Position numbers and translations under genes: made by a program | Shown: positions 7,029-14,384 of the stretch, in pieces | Layout of the letters: each line of letters begins with the position of its first letter | How positions within the stretch are numbered: the first letter of the stretch is position 1 | Notes under the pieces: generated by a model | Told to the model about the DNA's origin: nothing | Database searches by the model: none | What the model saw: only the letters and a program-made list of their open reading frames with translations | Assembly: GCA_015231995.1 (NCBI GenBank) | Contig: JADGAO010000022.1 | Location: 1 to 22,884 of the forward strand | DNA from: Nitrospinota bacterium | GTDB taxonomy: Bacteria > Nitrospinota_A > UBA7883 > JACRLM01 | Direction of reading: 5' to 3' | Length of the DNA: 22,884 bases

Positions 7029-8258
7029 TCATCCGGCGTCCGCAAACCGGATGGATAGCCACCCATCGTTAAAATTGGCCACGCAGGGTTTCATGTTCAA
7101 AAACATCCTCGGCAAACATACGTGGCGCTTGAAGTTTCCGACCCTGACGACAAGGTATTCCCTGTCGTTGAAAAGCTCGATATGCTCCTTGTTGACGCTG
7201 GGCAACTTTATCCTCAGCAATTTGTCGCCGTTTATATCTTCGAACTGATAGGGAGGCTCCTCGCTGAAGATGGCGTTCGGGGCGTGGTTCCCGAATATGT
7301 CGCAGGCCATGGACTCCAGCGATTTCAAACCGATCACTTCCCGGCTGAAACTCCGCACCTGCAGGGTTTTGGCGGGCTGGAAGTGGCTGTTGATTTCATC
7401 TATGTATCCGGCCTGATCCTTAACCATCTGGTCGAAATATCCGTTGTTGGCCTCGTCCGGGACTATCTTGTTGATAAGCACCATGTCCACGTTCATCCCG
7501 TAAAGGCAGAAATACATGTAAGCGCGCAACGTCTCGTTGATCACCATCTTTTCGGGGGTGCACACAAGGCGGACGGAGGTGATGGCGGTGTCCAGCAGGG
7601 TTTCCCGTATGGAATTGAGGTGGGTATAGATAGACCGGAATTTTTCCAGCTCTTCGAGATCGCCTATCGGAGTGACGCCCATTATCCTCAACAAAGGCTG
7701 GGCGATGGACGGGACGTTTTCCTTGAGCTTATAAACCTTCTGCAATGACCATTCTATCGTCGAAGGCAGGCTTATGAACCTCATGCTCTCGCCAGTGGGA
7801 GCGCAGTCGAGAACGATTACATCGTAAGTGTTCTCCCGCAAATATTTGCTGATGTACAGCAGGCAGACCACTTCGGGCATTCCGGGGAGTATCGCCAATT
7901 CCTCGGCGAGCACGTTGTTCATCCCGGAGCTTTTCAGCAAGGTCGACAGGGAGCCGTAAAGATCGCCCCAGTGCTGTTTTATCTCCGCCTGAAGGTCCAC
8001 TTCCTGGATATCCAGATTGTCGGCGATCCTGTAGGGCCTGCCGCCATGGATGTTGAGAAGGTGTTCCGTAAGCCCGAATGAATCGCTGAGGCTGTGGGCG
8101 ATGTCTACGGACATAACCATCGTGCGCAAACCGCGCCTGGCGCACGCCACGCCGGTGGAAGAGGCGAAAGTCGTTTTCCCCACCCCGCCCTTGCCGGAAA
8201 CGAGTATCACTCTCGGCGAGCGGCCTCGCTCGTCAATTGGATGCGGATCGCCAGACAT
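7029..8258 (-). CDS. Get3/ArsA-like ATPase with C-terminal HSP20-like domain
   Basis: A 409-residue soluble ATPase of the ArsA/Get3 group. The deviant P-loop is SGKGGVGKTT (21-30), switch I is VDIAHSLSDSFG (51-62) and switch II is VLDCAPTGESMRF. After the ATPase domain, about residues 331-409 match the HSP20/alpha-crystallin-like domain found at the C-terminus of many bacterial and plastid Get3 homologues (LLRIKLPSVNKEHIEL, REYLVVRVGNFKRHVCLP, ANFNDGWLSIRF). Eukaryotic Get3 delivers tail-anchored proteins to membranes; ArsA energises arsenite export. No arsenic genes are nearby and only one ATPase half is present, so a membrane-protein targeting role is likelier than arsenite transport. The start overlaps the 3' end of the DtxR-FeoA gene by 26 bp, with an AAGGA site 5 nt upstream, implying translational coupling. 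Function within the mam cluster is inference. Confidence 0.8.
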   Translation of the reverse strand: MSGDPHPIDERGRSPRVILVSGKGGVGKTTFASSTGVACARRGLRTMVMSVDIAHSLSDSFGLTEHLLNIHGGRPYRIADNLDIQEVDLQAEIKQHWGDLYGSLSTLLKSSGMNNVLAEELAILPGMPEVVCLLYISKYLRENTYDVIVLDCAPTGESMRFISLPSTIEWSLQKVYKLKENVPSIAQPLLRIMGVTPIGDLEELEKFRSIYTHLNSIRETLLDTAITSVRLVCTPEKMVINETLRAYMYFCLYGMNVDMVLINKIVPDEANNGYFDQMVKDQAGYIDEINSHFQPAKTLQVRSFSREVIGLKSLESMACDIFGNHAPNAIFSEEPPYQFEDINGDKLLRIKLPSVNKEHIELFNDREYLVVRVGNFKRHVCLPRMFLNMKPCVANFNDGWLSIRFADAG

Positions 8259-8901
8259 TTATTTCCTTCCCGAGCGAATCGTCGATCGCAATGATGGTTT
8301 TGTTCACTTCGAGCACGAGAGCCGGACGCTTCTGCTGAAGCTTGATAATCGAGCCGGGCGTGATCCCTATGCAGAGCAACTTGTTCATGTTGTTGGCGTC
8401 CGTAGCGTTGATAAACGCCACTTTGGCCGTCTGGCCCGCGGAAAGGTCGTACACCGGCATGGTGAGGCTGTTGACGGTTTTGGTGGCCTCCTCGCAACAC
8501 CTGCCCCTCGGTATCGGCGAGCCGTGCGGACAGAACCGGGGATGCCCAAGCAGTGTGCAGATGGACTCCACTATCTCCGTGGCGAGGATGTGCTCGAACT
8601 CGCAGGCCGCCACTTCCGTTTCGCTCGGCGTTTTGCGCATCACGTCCACCAGCAAACGCTCGGCGAGGCGGTGCCTTCGCACTATGTCGCTTGCGGCCTG
8701 CCGCCCCTCGTCGGTGAGCGTTATGAACTTGCCTTCGAGCTTTAGTATCCCGTTGGACGAAAACTCCAGCAGGGTGGATTCGAATATCCCGTTTTCGTCG
8801 TGCGAACGCAGGGAATCCAGCGTCAGGTCGTGGCTTTCGTCAAGGTGCCACAGCAGTTCCATCAATTCGTCTTTTTTGTACGATTTCCCTTCGTGAGCCA
8901 T
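8233..8901 (-). CDS. DtxR/MntR-family iron regulator with FeoA domain
   Basis: A 222-residue metalloregulator. Residues 1-70 form a winged helix (DELMELLWHLDES...GILKLEGKFITLTDEG). Residues 71-135 are the DtxR dimerisation and metal-binding domain with its conserved blocks RRHRLAERLL (H77), ACEFEHILA (C100, E101, E103, H104) and GHPRFCPHGSPIP. Residues about 147-217 are an SH3-like FeoA domain (LSAGQTAKVAFI, LLCIGITPGSIIKL). The order matches DtxR/IdeR-type repressors that sense Fe(II) or Mn(II). It lies 23 bp after feoB, so it probably controls feoB and perhaps the downstream mam genes in response to iron; no palindromic operator was identified. Because no separate feoA gene is present, its FeoA domain might also act on FeoB directly, but that is speculative. 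Confidence 0.82.
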   Translation of the reverse strand: MAHEGKSYKKDELMELLWHLDESHDLTLDSLRSHDENGIFESTLLEFSSNGILKLEGKFITLTDEGRQAASDIVRRHRLAERLLVDVMRKTPSETEVAACEFEHILATEIVESICTLLGHPRFCPHGSPIPRGRCCEEATKTVNSLTMPVYDLSAGQTAKVAFINATDANNMNKLLCIGITPGSIIKLQQKRPALVLEVNKTIIAIDDSLGKEINVWRSASN

Positions 8902-8924
8902 AAACTATTTCCCCGAAATCGGCT

Positions 8925-10907
8925 TTAAAGCAAAGCCCGCATGGTGACGTTGACAGCCACACCAGCGAGGATCGCTATTGCTATGATAGCGCCGTTTATA
9001 TATATGGACGTTTTGAGCCCTATTTCCTTTATCATCATCATTGTGTTCGACAGGCATGGGATGAACAACGTGATCACCACCAGCCCCACGACGATCTGGA
9101 TGTAATCGAGTTCGCCGGCGTCGGCCATGTTTTTGAAGTAAACGGCGCCCAGCTCCCGGCGGGCGATGACCATTATGAACACTTCAACCGCCTTGTCCGG
9201 CAGGGAAAGCGCCCCGGATATGAGCGGGCGCAGGATTTTTTTAAACAGATCGAGCGTTCCGCTCTTATCCATCAGGAACATCAGCACGGCGGCGGCCATG
9301 AACACCGGCGTGGCTTCCACAAGGAACGATTTGACCCGCAGATATGTCTTGCGAACGATGTTTTTCATGTCGGGGGCTTTCAGGCCCGGTAGCTCCAATA
9401 TGAAACTGGAGGTGTCCTTGCCCATAAAAAGCCTGTTCATGGCGAATCCGCACGCGGCCTGCGTGACCAAAATAGTACCCATCACTATCAGCAGGGCGCT
9501 GAACGGCAGTGAGGAAAGTATCGCTATCAAAACGCCGAGCTGGACGGCGCACGGCACGCCGAGCGCTATCAGGAAGGAGGATATCACCCTCTCCCTCCTC
9601 GTCTCCAACATGCGGCTGGCCATTGTCGCCATAGTGTTGCAACCGAACCCGACCGACATGCAAAGGGCGGCTTTCCCCGTCAACCCCATCATCGAGAACA
9701 TCCTGTTGAGCAGAACGCTCAGGTTGGGCATATAGCCGATCTCCTCGAGAAACCCGACTATCAGGAAAAATATCAGGAGGATCGGAGTCACCGTTTCCAC
9801 CGCGTTTATCAGGCCCATCGTCAACAAGCCGTATTGGCCGAGCAAAAATTCGTTCAGCAACGGAATCGTGACGATAGAGGAGATCAGGGCCACCAAGGGG
9901 GCGAAAAAAGCCGCGTCCATGACGCTGGCGATCATGGGGGCAAGGTTGGCAACCCCTTTGAAGGTCAGCCAGATCACGCCCACCAGAATCGGCCAGCCGA
10001 GTATGGGATGGCGGAACGCCCTGGCGGTCAGTTGGGAAACGTCGTTTACCGTGAAATGGGCGTGGGACTCGGCTTCCAGCGTCATTCTGTCGGCCCATGC
10101 CGACCGCGCCCTGAAAAACGCCTGTTGCACGTTCATGGCGGAACGTCTGCGTTGAAACGCTTTGAGCGTTTTTTCTATATCCAGGCGCCTGTTTTCGCCT
10201 AAACCGGCCAGTATCTCCTGGTTGGAGAGGCGCCCTCCCGACAAAAGGCTTATAACCTCCGCTCGGGAAAGACATGACCCGTCCGCCGTCGCGGACGCCC
10301 GAATGGAGTCGATAGTTTCGTTAATCTCCGAATCGTCCACGCTCACCCTGGAAGGAAGTATCCTCGCCGAGTCGATGATGGCGAACGCCTCGCTTGCGGA
10401 GACGGGCTTGTCCGAGTAGAGTTCGAAGATAGGCGCGCCGAGCGCCCCTGAAAGGTTGGCAAGCGATATGGCCGTCCCGTTTTTCCAGGCCACGTCTATC
10501 TTGCTGAGCGCGAGCGCCACCGGGACGGAAAGGTCCGATATCTCCGATAACAGCATAAGAGAGCGCTTGAGCCTGGTGGCGTCCAACATCAGTATGATGA
10601 TGGAAGGTTTCTCTTTGAGCAGAACGTCCCTGGAAAGCGCCTCCGCCTCAGTCGCCGCGTCCAGCGAGCTTATCCCGGGCGTGTCCCAAACGTCGAAGGT
10701 CTTGCCGCCGCAGACAAACTCGCCCTTGACGCAATTGATGGTGCTGTGCGGATAGTTGGAAACTTCGGAATACGACGACGACAGGAAGTTGAACAAGAGG
10801 CTCTTGCCGGAGTTGGGAGGCCCGGCTATGACTATTCTCCGCCCCCGGATCTGCGCGCATCCGCAATCGCCTTGCGTCGCATTCGCCGAATCAACGCAGT
10901 GACGCAT
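8925..10907 (-). CDS. feoB: FeoB-family ferrous iron transporter
   Basis: A 660-residue FeoB. The N-terminal G domain shows G1 GPPNSGKS (29-36), a G2 threonine in NYPHSTIN (T56) and G3 DTPG (75-78). The expected G4 NxxD appears as SKID (135-138), so the usual asparagine is serine. The membrane domain begins near residue 280 with the conserved Gate blocks: HPILGWPILVGVIWLTF, FLEEIGYMPNLSVLLNRM, GFGCNTMATMASRMLETRRER, VPCAVQLGVLIAIL and ARRELGAVYFKN. The protein is shorter than E. coli FeoB (773), mainly in loops and tail. It imports Fe(II) across the cytoplasmic membrane or, as proposed for feoB genes in magnetosome islands, feeds magnetosome iron. The gene starts 18 bp after mamB and is followed by the DtxR-FeoA gene, so iron entry and iron sensing are built into the mam transcript. 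Confidence 0.92.
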   Translation of the reverse strand: MRHCVDSANATQGDCGCAQIRGRRIVIAGPPNSGKSLLFNFLSSSYSEVSNYPHSTINCVKGEFVCGGKTFDVWDTPGISSLDAATEAEALSRDVLLKEKPSIIILMLDATRLKRSLMLLSEISDLSVPVALALSKIDVAWKNGTAISLANLSGALGAPIFELYSDKPVSASEAFAIIDSARILPSRVSVDDSEINETIDSIRASATADGSCLSRAEVISLLSGGRLSNQEILAGLGENRRLDIEKTLKAFQRRRSAMNVQQAFFRARSAWADRMTLEAESHAHFTVNDVSQLTARAFRHPILGWPILVGVIWLTFKGVANLAPMIASVMDAAFFAPLVALISSIVTIPLLNEFLLGQYGLLTMGLINAVETVTPILLIFFLIVGFLEEIGYMPNLSVLLNRMFSMMGLTGKAALCMSVGFGCNTMATMASRMLETRRERVISSFLIALGVPCAVQLGVLIAILSSLPFSALLIVMGTILVTQAACGFAMNRLFMGKDTSSFILELPGLKAPDMKNIVRKTYLRVKSFLVEATPVFMAAAVLMFLMDKSGTLDLFKKILRPLISGALSLPDKAVEVFIMVIARRELGAVYFKNMADAGELDYIQIVVGLVVITLFIPCLSNTMMMIKEIGLKTSIYINGAIIAIAILAGVAVNVTMRALL

Positions 10908-10925
10908 TTTTACTGCCTTTTCGTT

Positions 10926-11873
10926 TTAAGAAGCCGCGTCGGCGGCTTTGAGTATTCTCCGCCAACCGGCGGCCGGTTTGGCGTTGCCCTTGCCCTTCTC
11001 CGCTTTTTGAAGCGCAAGATAGACTTTAACGTCGCTTGCGTGCTCCACTGCGGCAAGAATCTTGTCCTTGAGCAATTCGGCGATCATATGCCCTTCGTAC
11101 ACCTTCAGCGAATCGTCTATGAAAACCTCGACGTCGACATGAAGGTCTTCGCCAACCCTTCTGGCGCGGATATAGGAAACGCCCATAACGCCCGGAGCTT
11201 CACGGGCGAGCGCGTACAGCTGTTTCAAGTCCGTAATCTCTGGAGAGCTGTCCATCAGGCCGTCTATGGCCTCTATGACCAGCTCCATCCCCAGCTTTAT
11301 GACCAGGATGGATACGCCGACGGCGGCTAACGGGTCGGCCAGCGGGAATCCGAACGCCGCGAACGCGATGCCCACCAGAACCGCCGCCGACGAGAAAGCG
11401 TCCGACCTGTTGTCCCATGCGTTGGCTATGATGGCGGGGCTGTTGTTTTCCACCCCCACGCAATGCTGGTAGCGGAACATAAGTTCGTTGAGAAAAACCG
11501 ATATCAGCGCGCCTACAAGGGCTATCTTGGCGGGAGGATCGACTTCGCCGCCCATCAGGTTTTTTATCGAGCCTACGAGCAGGAGCATCGCCCCGCCGAC
11601 AAGGATCAGCCCGACTATCGCCGACGAAATGAACTGTATATGCCCGTGGCCGTAGGGATGCTCGGCGTCCGCAGGCTTGCTGGAAATCTTCAGGCTCAAC
11701 ATGGTCACGACGCTTGCGACCACGTCTGCGGCGGAGTGAAAAGCGTCCGCCACCATCGCCGCGCTTCCCGCTATTACGCCGAGGCCCCCTTTGAACACGG
11801 ACAGCCCGATGTTCAGCGACAGCGCGTACCAGAGGACTTCATCGCGGCACTTGCCGCAATCTTCGTATTTCAT
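10926..11873 (-). CDS. mamB: MamB, cation diffusion facilitator
   Basis: A 315-residue CDF transporter. The N-terminus MKYEDCGKCRDEVLWYAL and blocks such as LSLKISSKPADAEHPYGHG, VFLNELMFRYQHCVG and NNSPAIIANAWDNRSDA are characteristic of MamB and separate it from MamM. The transport site is H46, D50, D154, D158. The cytoplasmic C-terminal CDF domain (about 215-295) mediates dimer formation with itself and MamM. MamB is essential for magnetosome vesicle formation and moves iron into the vesicle. It overlaps the mamR stop codon by 4 bp (ATGA), showing translational coupling, as in the Magnetospirillum order Q-R-B. The basic Ala-rich tail (after residue 295) is longer than usual. Confidence 0.95.
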   Translation of the reverse strand: MKYEDCGKCRDEVLWYALSLNIGLSVFKGGLGVIAGSAAMVADAFHSAADVVASVVTMLSLKISSKPADAEHPYGHGHIQFISSAIVGLILVGGAMLLLVGSIKNLMGGEVDPPAKIALVGALISVFLNELMFRYQHCVGVENNSPAIIANAWDNRSDAFSSAAVLVGIAFAAFGFPLADPLAAVGVSILVIKLGMELVIEAIDGLMDSSPEITDLKQLYALAREAPGVMGVSYIRARRVGEDLHVDVEVFIDDSLKVYEGHMIAELLKDKILAAVEHASDVKVYLALQKAEKGKGNAKPAAGWRRILKAADAAS

Positions 11874-12121
11874 GATTCCCGAAGGTACTCCAGTATGCTC
11901 GATCCGGGAATCCAGTAATTGCCTTTTACGAGCTTGCCTTTTATCTTGCCGCTCCGCAAAAGGCGGACGACCTCGGCCCGGTCCATGTTGAGGAACCGGG
12001 CGGCCTGGTGCGACGTATAAACCCTGTTGGAGTTGACGTCATTGACGTATTCGTCCACGATCTGCTTTATCGCCAGCCCGAACGAAAGGATGGTGCCGGC
12101 TTTCAACAAGACATTCCACAT
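11870..12121 (-). CDS. mamR: MamR-like protein: membrane anchor plus excisionase-type HTH
   Basis: An 83-residue protein when started at the ATG at 12121, five bases after the mamQ stop and eight bases after a GAGAGG site; a longer in-frame version would overlap mamQ and is unlikely. Residues 1-25 (MWNVLLKAGTILSFGLAIKQ) are a hydrophobic helix. The rest (VYTSHQAARFLNMDRAEVVR, then GKIKGKLVKGNYWIPGSSI) matches the MerR/excisionase helix-turn-helix pattern: 'y.s..qaA..L......v..ll..G.ikg..v.g...ip...i..yl'. MamR in Magnetospirillum is about 72 residues, sits between mamQ and mamB, has a domain of this type, and affects crystal size and number. Position, size and domain all agree. How a DNA-binding-like fold works next to a membrane helix is unknown. 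Confidence 0.75.
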   Translation of the reverse strand: MWNVLLKAGTILSFGLAIKQIVDEYVNDVNSNRVYTSHQAARFLNMDRAEVVRLLRSGKIKGKLVKGNYWIPGSSILEYLRES

Positions 12122-12126
12122 ATAAT

Positions 12127-12921
12127 CTACCTCTCTGGACTTTCCACCGGAACGCTTTTGACGGCATCCCTGCCCGGCCACAGCTTCTCGTACATCTTAT
12201 GCGTGATCGCTGGCGTGTTAAGGATGTCGTCTGACGCCTTGAAATAGTTATAAGTCTTAAAACCGGCCAGTTTCGCCAGGAAAATCCACGGAAAACTCGA
12301 AACCCGCTGGTTGTATGTCCGCACGGTGTTGTTATATTCGTCCCTTCGCATCCCTATCCGGCTTTCGATCTCGACCATGTTTTCCATCAACTGCCTGTAG
12401 GTGTGCGCCGATTTTATGTCGGGATACTGCTCCGCCACCGCCATCAGCCGGGCAAGCGGCCCCTGGGCTTCCAGGGCGGCTGTTAACGGCTGTTTAAGCT
12501 TATCGGCTTCCGCGGCAAGCCCCGGGGGGACCATTTCCCCGGTCTTGGAGCGGGTTTCGGCCACATGCTCGAAAACGCTCTCTTCCAGGGCCGCATGGTT
12601 CAAGGTGATTTTGACCAGATTCGCAAAAAGGTTCGCCCTTCTTTGTATCGCCACGTCCACGAGGGCCGCCGCCGTTTTCACGTTCTCGTTAAGCTCGACA
12701 AACTTGTTGTAAGAATAAAGCGTGAACATGAACAGCAGAATCACCGCGCCAAGCGAGGCCGCCAGTATCAGGGAACCGGCCTGCAACGGCTTGATCTGCG
12801 CGTCGTCTTCCTTAAGCGAACTGCCGGTGATCCTCCGCATGAATTCTTTGGATCGCTGGATACGCTTGAACTGCGTCTCGCCGGACGTTTCCGCCTCGGA
12901 ATCAATGTTGTCGCGCTTCAT
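12127..12921 (-). CDS. mamQ: MamQ, LemA-domain magnetosome protein
   Basis: A 264-residue LemA-family protein. After about 45 cytoplasmic residues comes one membrane helix (about 48-68, SLILAASLGAVILLFMFTLY). The helical LemA bundle follows: YNKFVELNENVKTAAALVDV, AIQRRANLFANLVKITLNHA, LMAVAEQYPDIKSAHTYRQL and ESRIGMRRDEYNNTVRTYNQ, the last being the typical LemA signature. Length and layout match MamQ (about 272), which is essential for magnetosome membrane formation in Magnetospirillum. The long N-terminal segment before the anchor is a MamQ trait. It is preceded by mamA (11-bp gap, GAGG next to the ATG) and followed by mamR (5 bp), reproducing the A-Q-R-B order. Confidence 0.92.
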   Translation of the reverse strand: MKRDNIDSEAETSGETQFKRIQRSKEFMRRITGSSLKEDDAQIKPLQAGSLILAASLGAVILLFMFTLYSYNKFVELNENVKTAAALVDVAIQRRANLFANLVKITLNHAALEESVFEHVAETRSKTGEMVPPGLAAEADKLKQPLTAALEAQGPLARLMAVAEQYPDIKSAHTYRQLMENMVEIESRIGMRRDEYNNTVRTYNQRVSSFPWIFLAKLAGFKTYNYFKASDDILNTPAITHKMYEKLWPGRDAVKSVPVESPER

Positions 12922-12932
12922 GGCCTCTATCC

Positions 12933-13604
12933 CTATTTTGTGGACTCTTCAAGCTCCAACGCTTTTTTAAAACATTGAACGGCGTTTTGCTTGTCGTCGG
13001 ACTGTTCGTAGGCGAAACCCATCGCCTGATACACGTTGGCCGCCTCGGGCTTGATGCGAAGCGCCTCTTCAAACGCTTTTATCGCTTTTGCGTGCTCCGA
13101 AATATTGTCGTAAGCGAGCCCAAGCCGGTATTGGATCGAAAAATTGTTCGCGTCGACGCCTCTGGCGTCTTCAAGCACGGAGACGGCCTTATCGTAAGCC
13201 TTCATGTTTATGTAAACCATCCCGAGGGTGGACGCCGTGCGAAGGTCGCGCTTGTTGAGCTTTCTGGCCGCCTCAAGAGCCTCCACCGCCTCTTCATTCC
13301 GGTTGAGTTTCATCAGGCTCGCGCCGTAATAGTAAACGGCCTCCGCGTCGTTCGGGGTTTCTTTGCAAACGCTCTCCAGCAGTTCGGCCGCGTCCTCGAA
13401 TCTGCCCTTTTTGGCGTTGGAGATTCCGCGCGACCTGTAATAGCCTATTTCCGACTTGCGCTCTATTGAAAAGACAGAACGATAGCTCGAAACGGCGCCG
13501 GACGATAGTTTCTTGGCCATATCCATCGCCGCATGCAGATAAAGTCCCGCCGAATCGCCCGCCTTCTTGATGTCGGGAAGGCGATCGTTCTTCTTTTTAC
13601 CCAT
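12933..13604 (-). CDS. mamA: MamA, TPR magnetosome coat protein
   Basis: A 223-residue protein composed of tetratricopeptide repeats. After a helical N-terminus (GLYLHAAMDMAKKLSSGA), about five TPR units run from residue 55: IGYYRSRGISNAKKGRFEDA, AEAVYYYGASLMKLNRNEEA, LRTASTLGMVYINMKAYDKA, NFSIQYRLGLAYDNISEHAK and ANVYQAMGFAYEQSDDKQNA. The N-terminal FSIE..SEIGYYRSRGIS..K.GR block is typical of MamA (217 residues in Magnetospirillum). MamA polymerises on the cytoplasmic face of the magnetosome and acts as a protein scaffold. The ATG has a perfect AAGGAGG site five bases upstream, stronger than its neighbours, so higher expression is likely. It lies 18 bp after mamP and 11 bp before mamQ. Confidence 0.92.
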   Translation of the reverse strand: MGKKKNDRLPDIKKAGDSAGLYLHAAMDMAKKLSSGAVSSYRSVFSIERKSEIGYYRSRGISNAKKGRFEDAAELLESVCKETPNDAEAVYYYGASLMKLNRNEEAVEALEAARKLNKRDLRTASTLGMVYINMKAYDKAVSVLEDARGVDANNFSIQYRLGLAYDNISEHAKAIKAFEEALRIKPEAANVYQAMGFAYEQSDDKQNAVQCFKKALELEESTK

Positions 13605-13622
13605 CGTAACCTCCTTAAGTGT

Positions 13623-14384
13623 TCAGTAAATTATCTTGTGGCACTTGTCGCACGGCCCACGGTCCTGATGGGGACTCGTCGAGCCGGCTCGTATCGGCGG
13701 CGGCGGCAAAGTCACTTCGCCGGGGTCGGGGACAAGATGCCCCGTCGTTCCGATCGCGTGACACTTGTCGCACGGCCCCCTGTATGGATGAGGAGTTATC
13801 TCACCCGGCAGAATCATCGGAGCCGTCTCCAATTGCGCGAAACCCAAGGGGCCTCGCGCCCGCAAAGTGAATGTCTTGACGCTTCCGCCGCGCATGGCCG
13901 TAATCATGACCGCGCTACGGTTCATCACCCGTTTGGAAGCCTCGCTCAGGTCTCGAAGGGTCAGAACCGGCGTGTCACCCACTCCTATCATTATATCACC
14001 TGCCATAAGCCCAGAGTCGGCCGCCTGCATGGTGACTTCGTCTATCAGAAGCCCCTCCATAGACATATTCAGCCCCAGCTTGCGTTTAAGCTCGGTCGTA
14101 AGCTCCATCGCCTCCATCCCCTGCCAATGCCCCTCGCTGACCTGTATCCTCGCGCTCCGCCTGGGGGCGGTTTGCGGCGCGGCCAGGACGGTTCCGGCGT
14201 TTATCCCGGCCGGGACGGAAGGGGCGCGGATAAGCGGCGGAAGAGTCTCCATCATCTCCGGTTGCGCGGCGTTCTGCGTCAATCCTCCCGCTTTCCGGCT
14301 CTGCGGCCCGGTGACGGCGAATATCGCCAGCGCGGCCAGCAACACGGCGGCCCCGGCGGTTACAAATAGCTGGTCTCTTCGCAT
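13623..14384 (-). CDS. mamP: MamP, PDZ and di-magnetochrome iron oxidase
   Basis: A 253-residue protein with an N-terminal membrane anchor (about 6-25), a PDZ domain (about 84-178, including GLLIDEVTMQAADSGLMAGD and LRDLSEASKRV) and two magnetochromes: C205/C208/H209 and C245/C248/H249, each introduced by PH(P/Q)xRGPCDKCH. This order is diagnostic of MamP, a c-type cytochrome shown to oxidise Fe(II) to form the mixed-valence precursor of magnetite. Both haem motifs are the identical CDKCH, and the second lies only four residues from the C-terminus. I place the start at the ATG at 14384, whose A is the last base of the mamO stop codon (TAATG). A frame open further upstream would overlap mamO by 160 bp and lacks any family similarity. 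Confidence 0.92.
   Translation of the reverse strand: MRRDQLFVTAGAAVLLAALAIFAVTGPQSRKAGGLTQNAAQPEMMETLPPLIRAPSVPAGINAGTVLAAPQTAPRRSARIQVSEGHWQGMEAMELTTELKRKLGLNMSMEGLLIDEVTMQAADSGLMAGDIMIGVGDTPVLTLRDLSEASKRVMNRSAVMITAMRGGSVKTFTLRARGPLGFAQLETAPMILPGEITPHPYRGPCDKCHAIGTTGHLVPDPGEVTLPPPPIRAGSTSPHQDRGPCDKCHKIIY

Noticed and set aside
7029..8258. Arsenite efflux ATPase (ArsA) function
   Set aside because: Only one ATPase half, an HSP20-like C-terminus, and no arsB/arsR/arsD nearby; a Get3-type role fits better.
9265..10275. Long minus-strand frame of 336 codons inside feoB
   Set aside because: It is an alternative frame of feoB, rich in Arg/Gly/Pro, a by-product of GC-rich codon usage.
12122..12181. 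Upstream extension of mamR
   Set aside because: It would overlap mamQ by 55 bp; the ATG at 12121 has a GAGAGG site and begins exactly at the hydrophobic helix.
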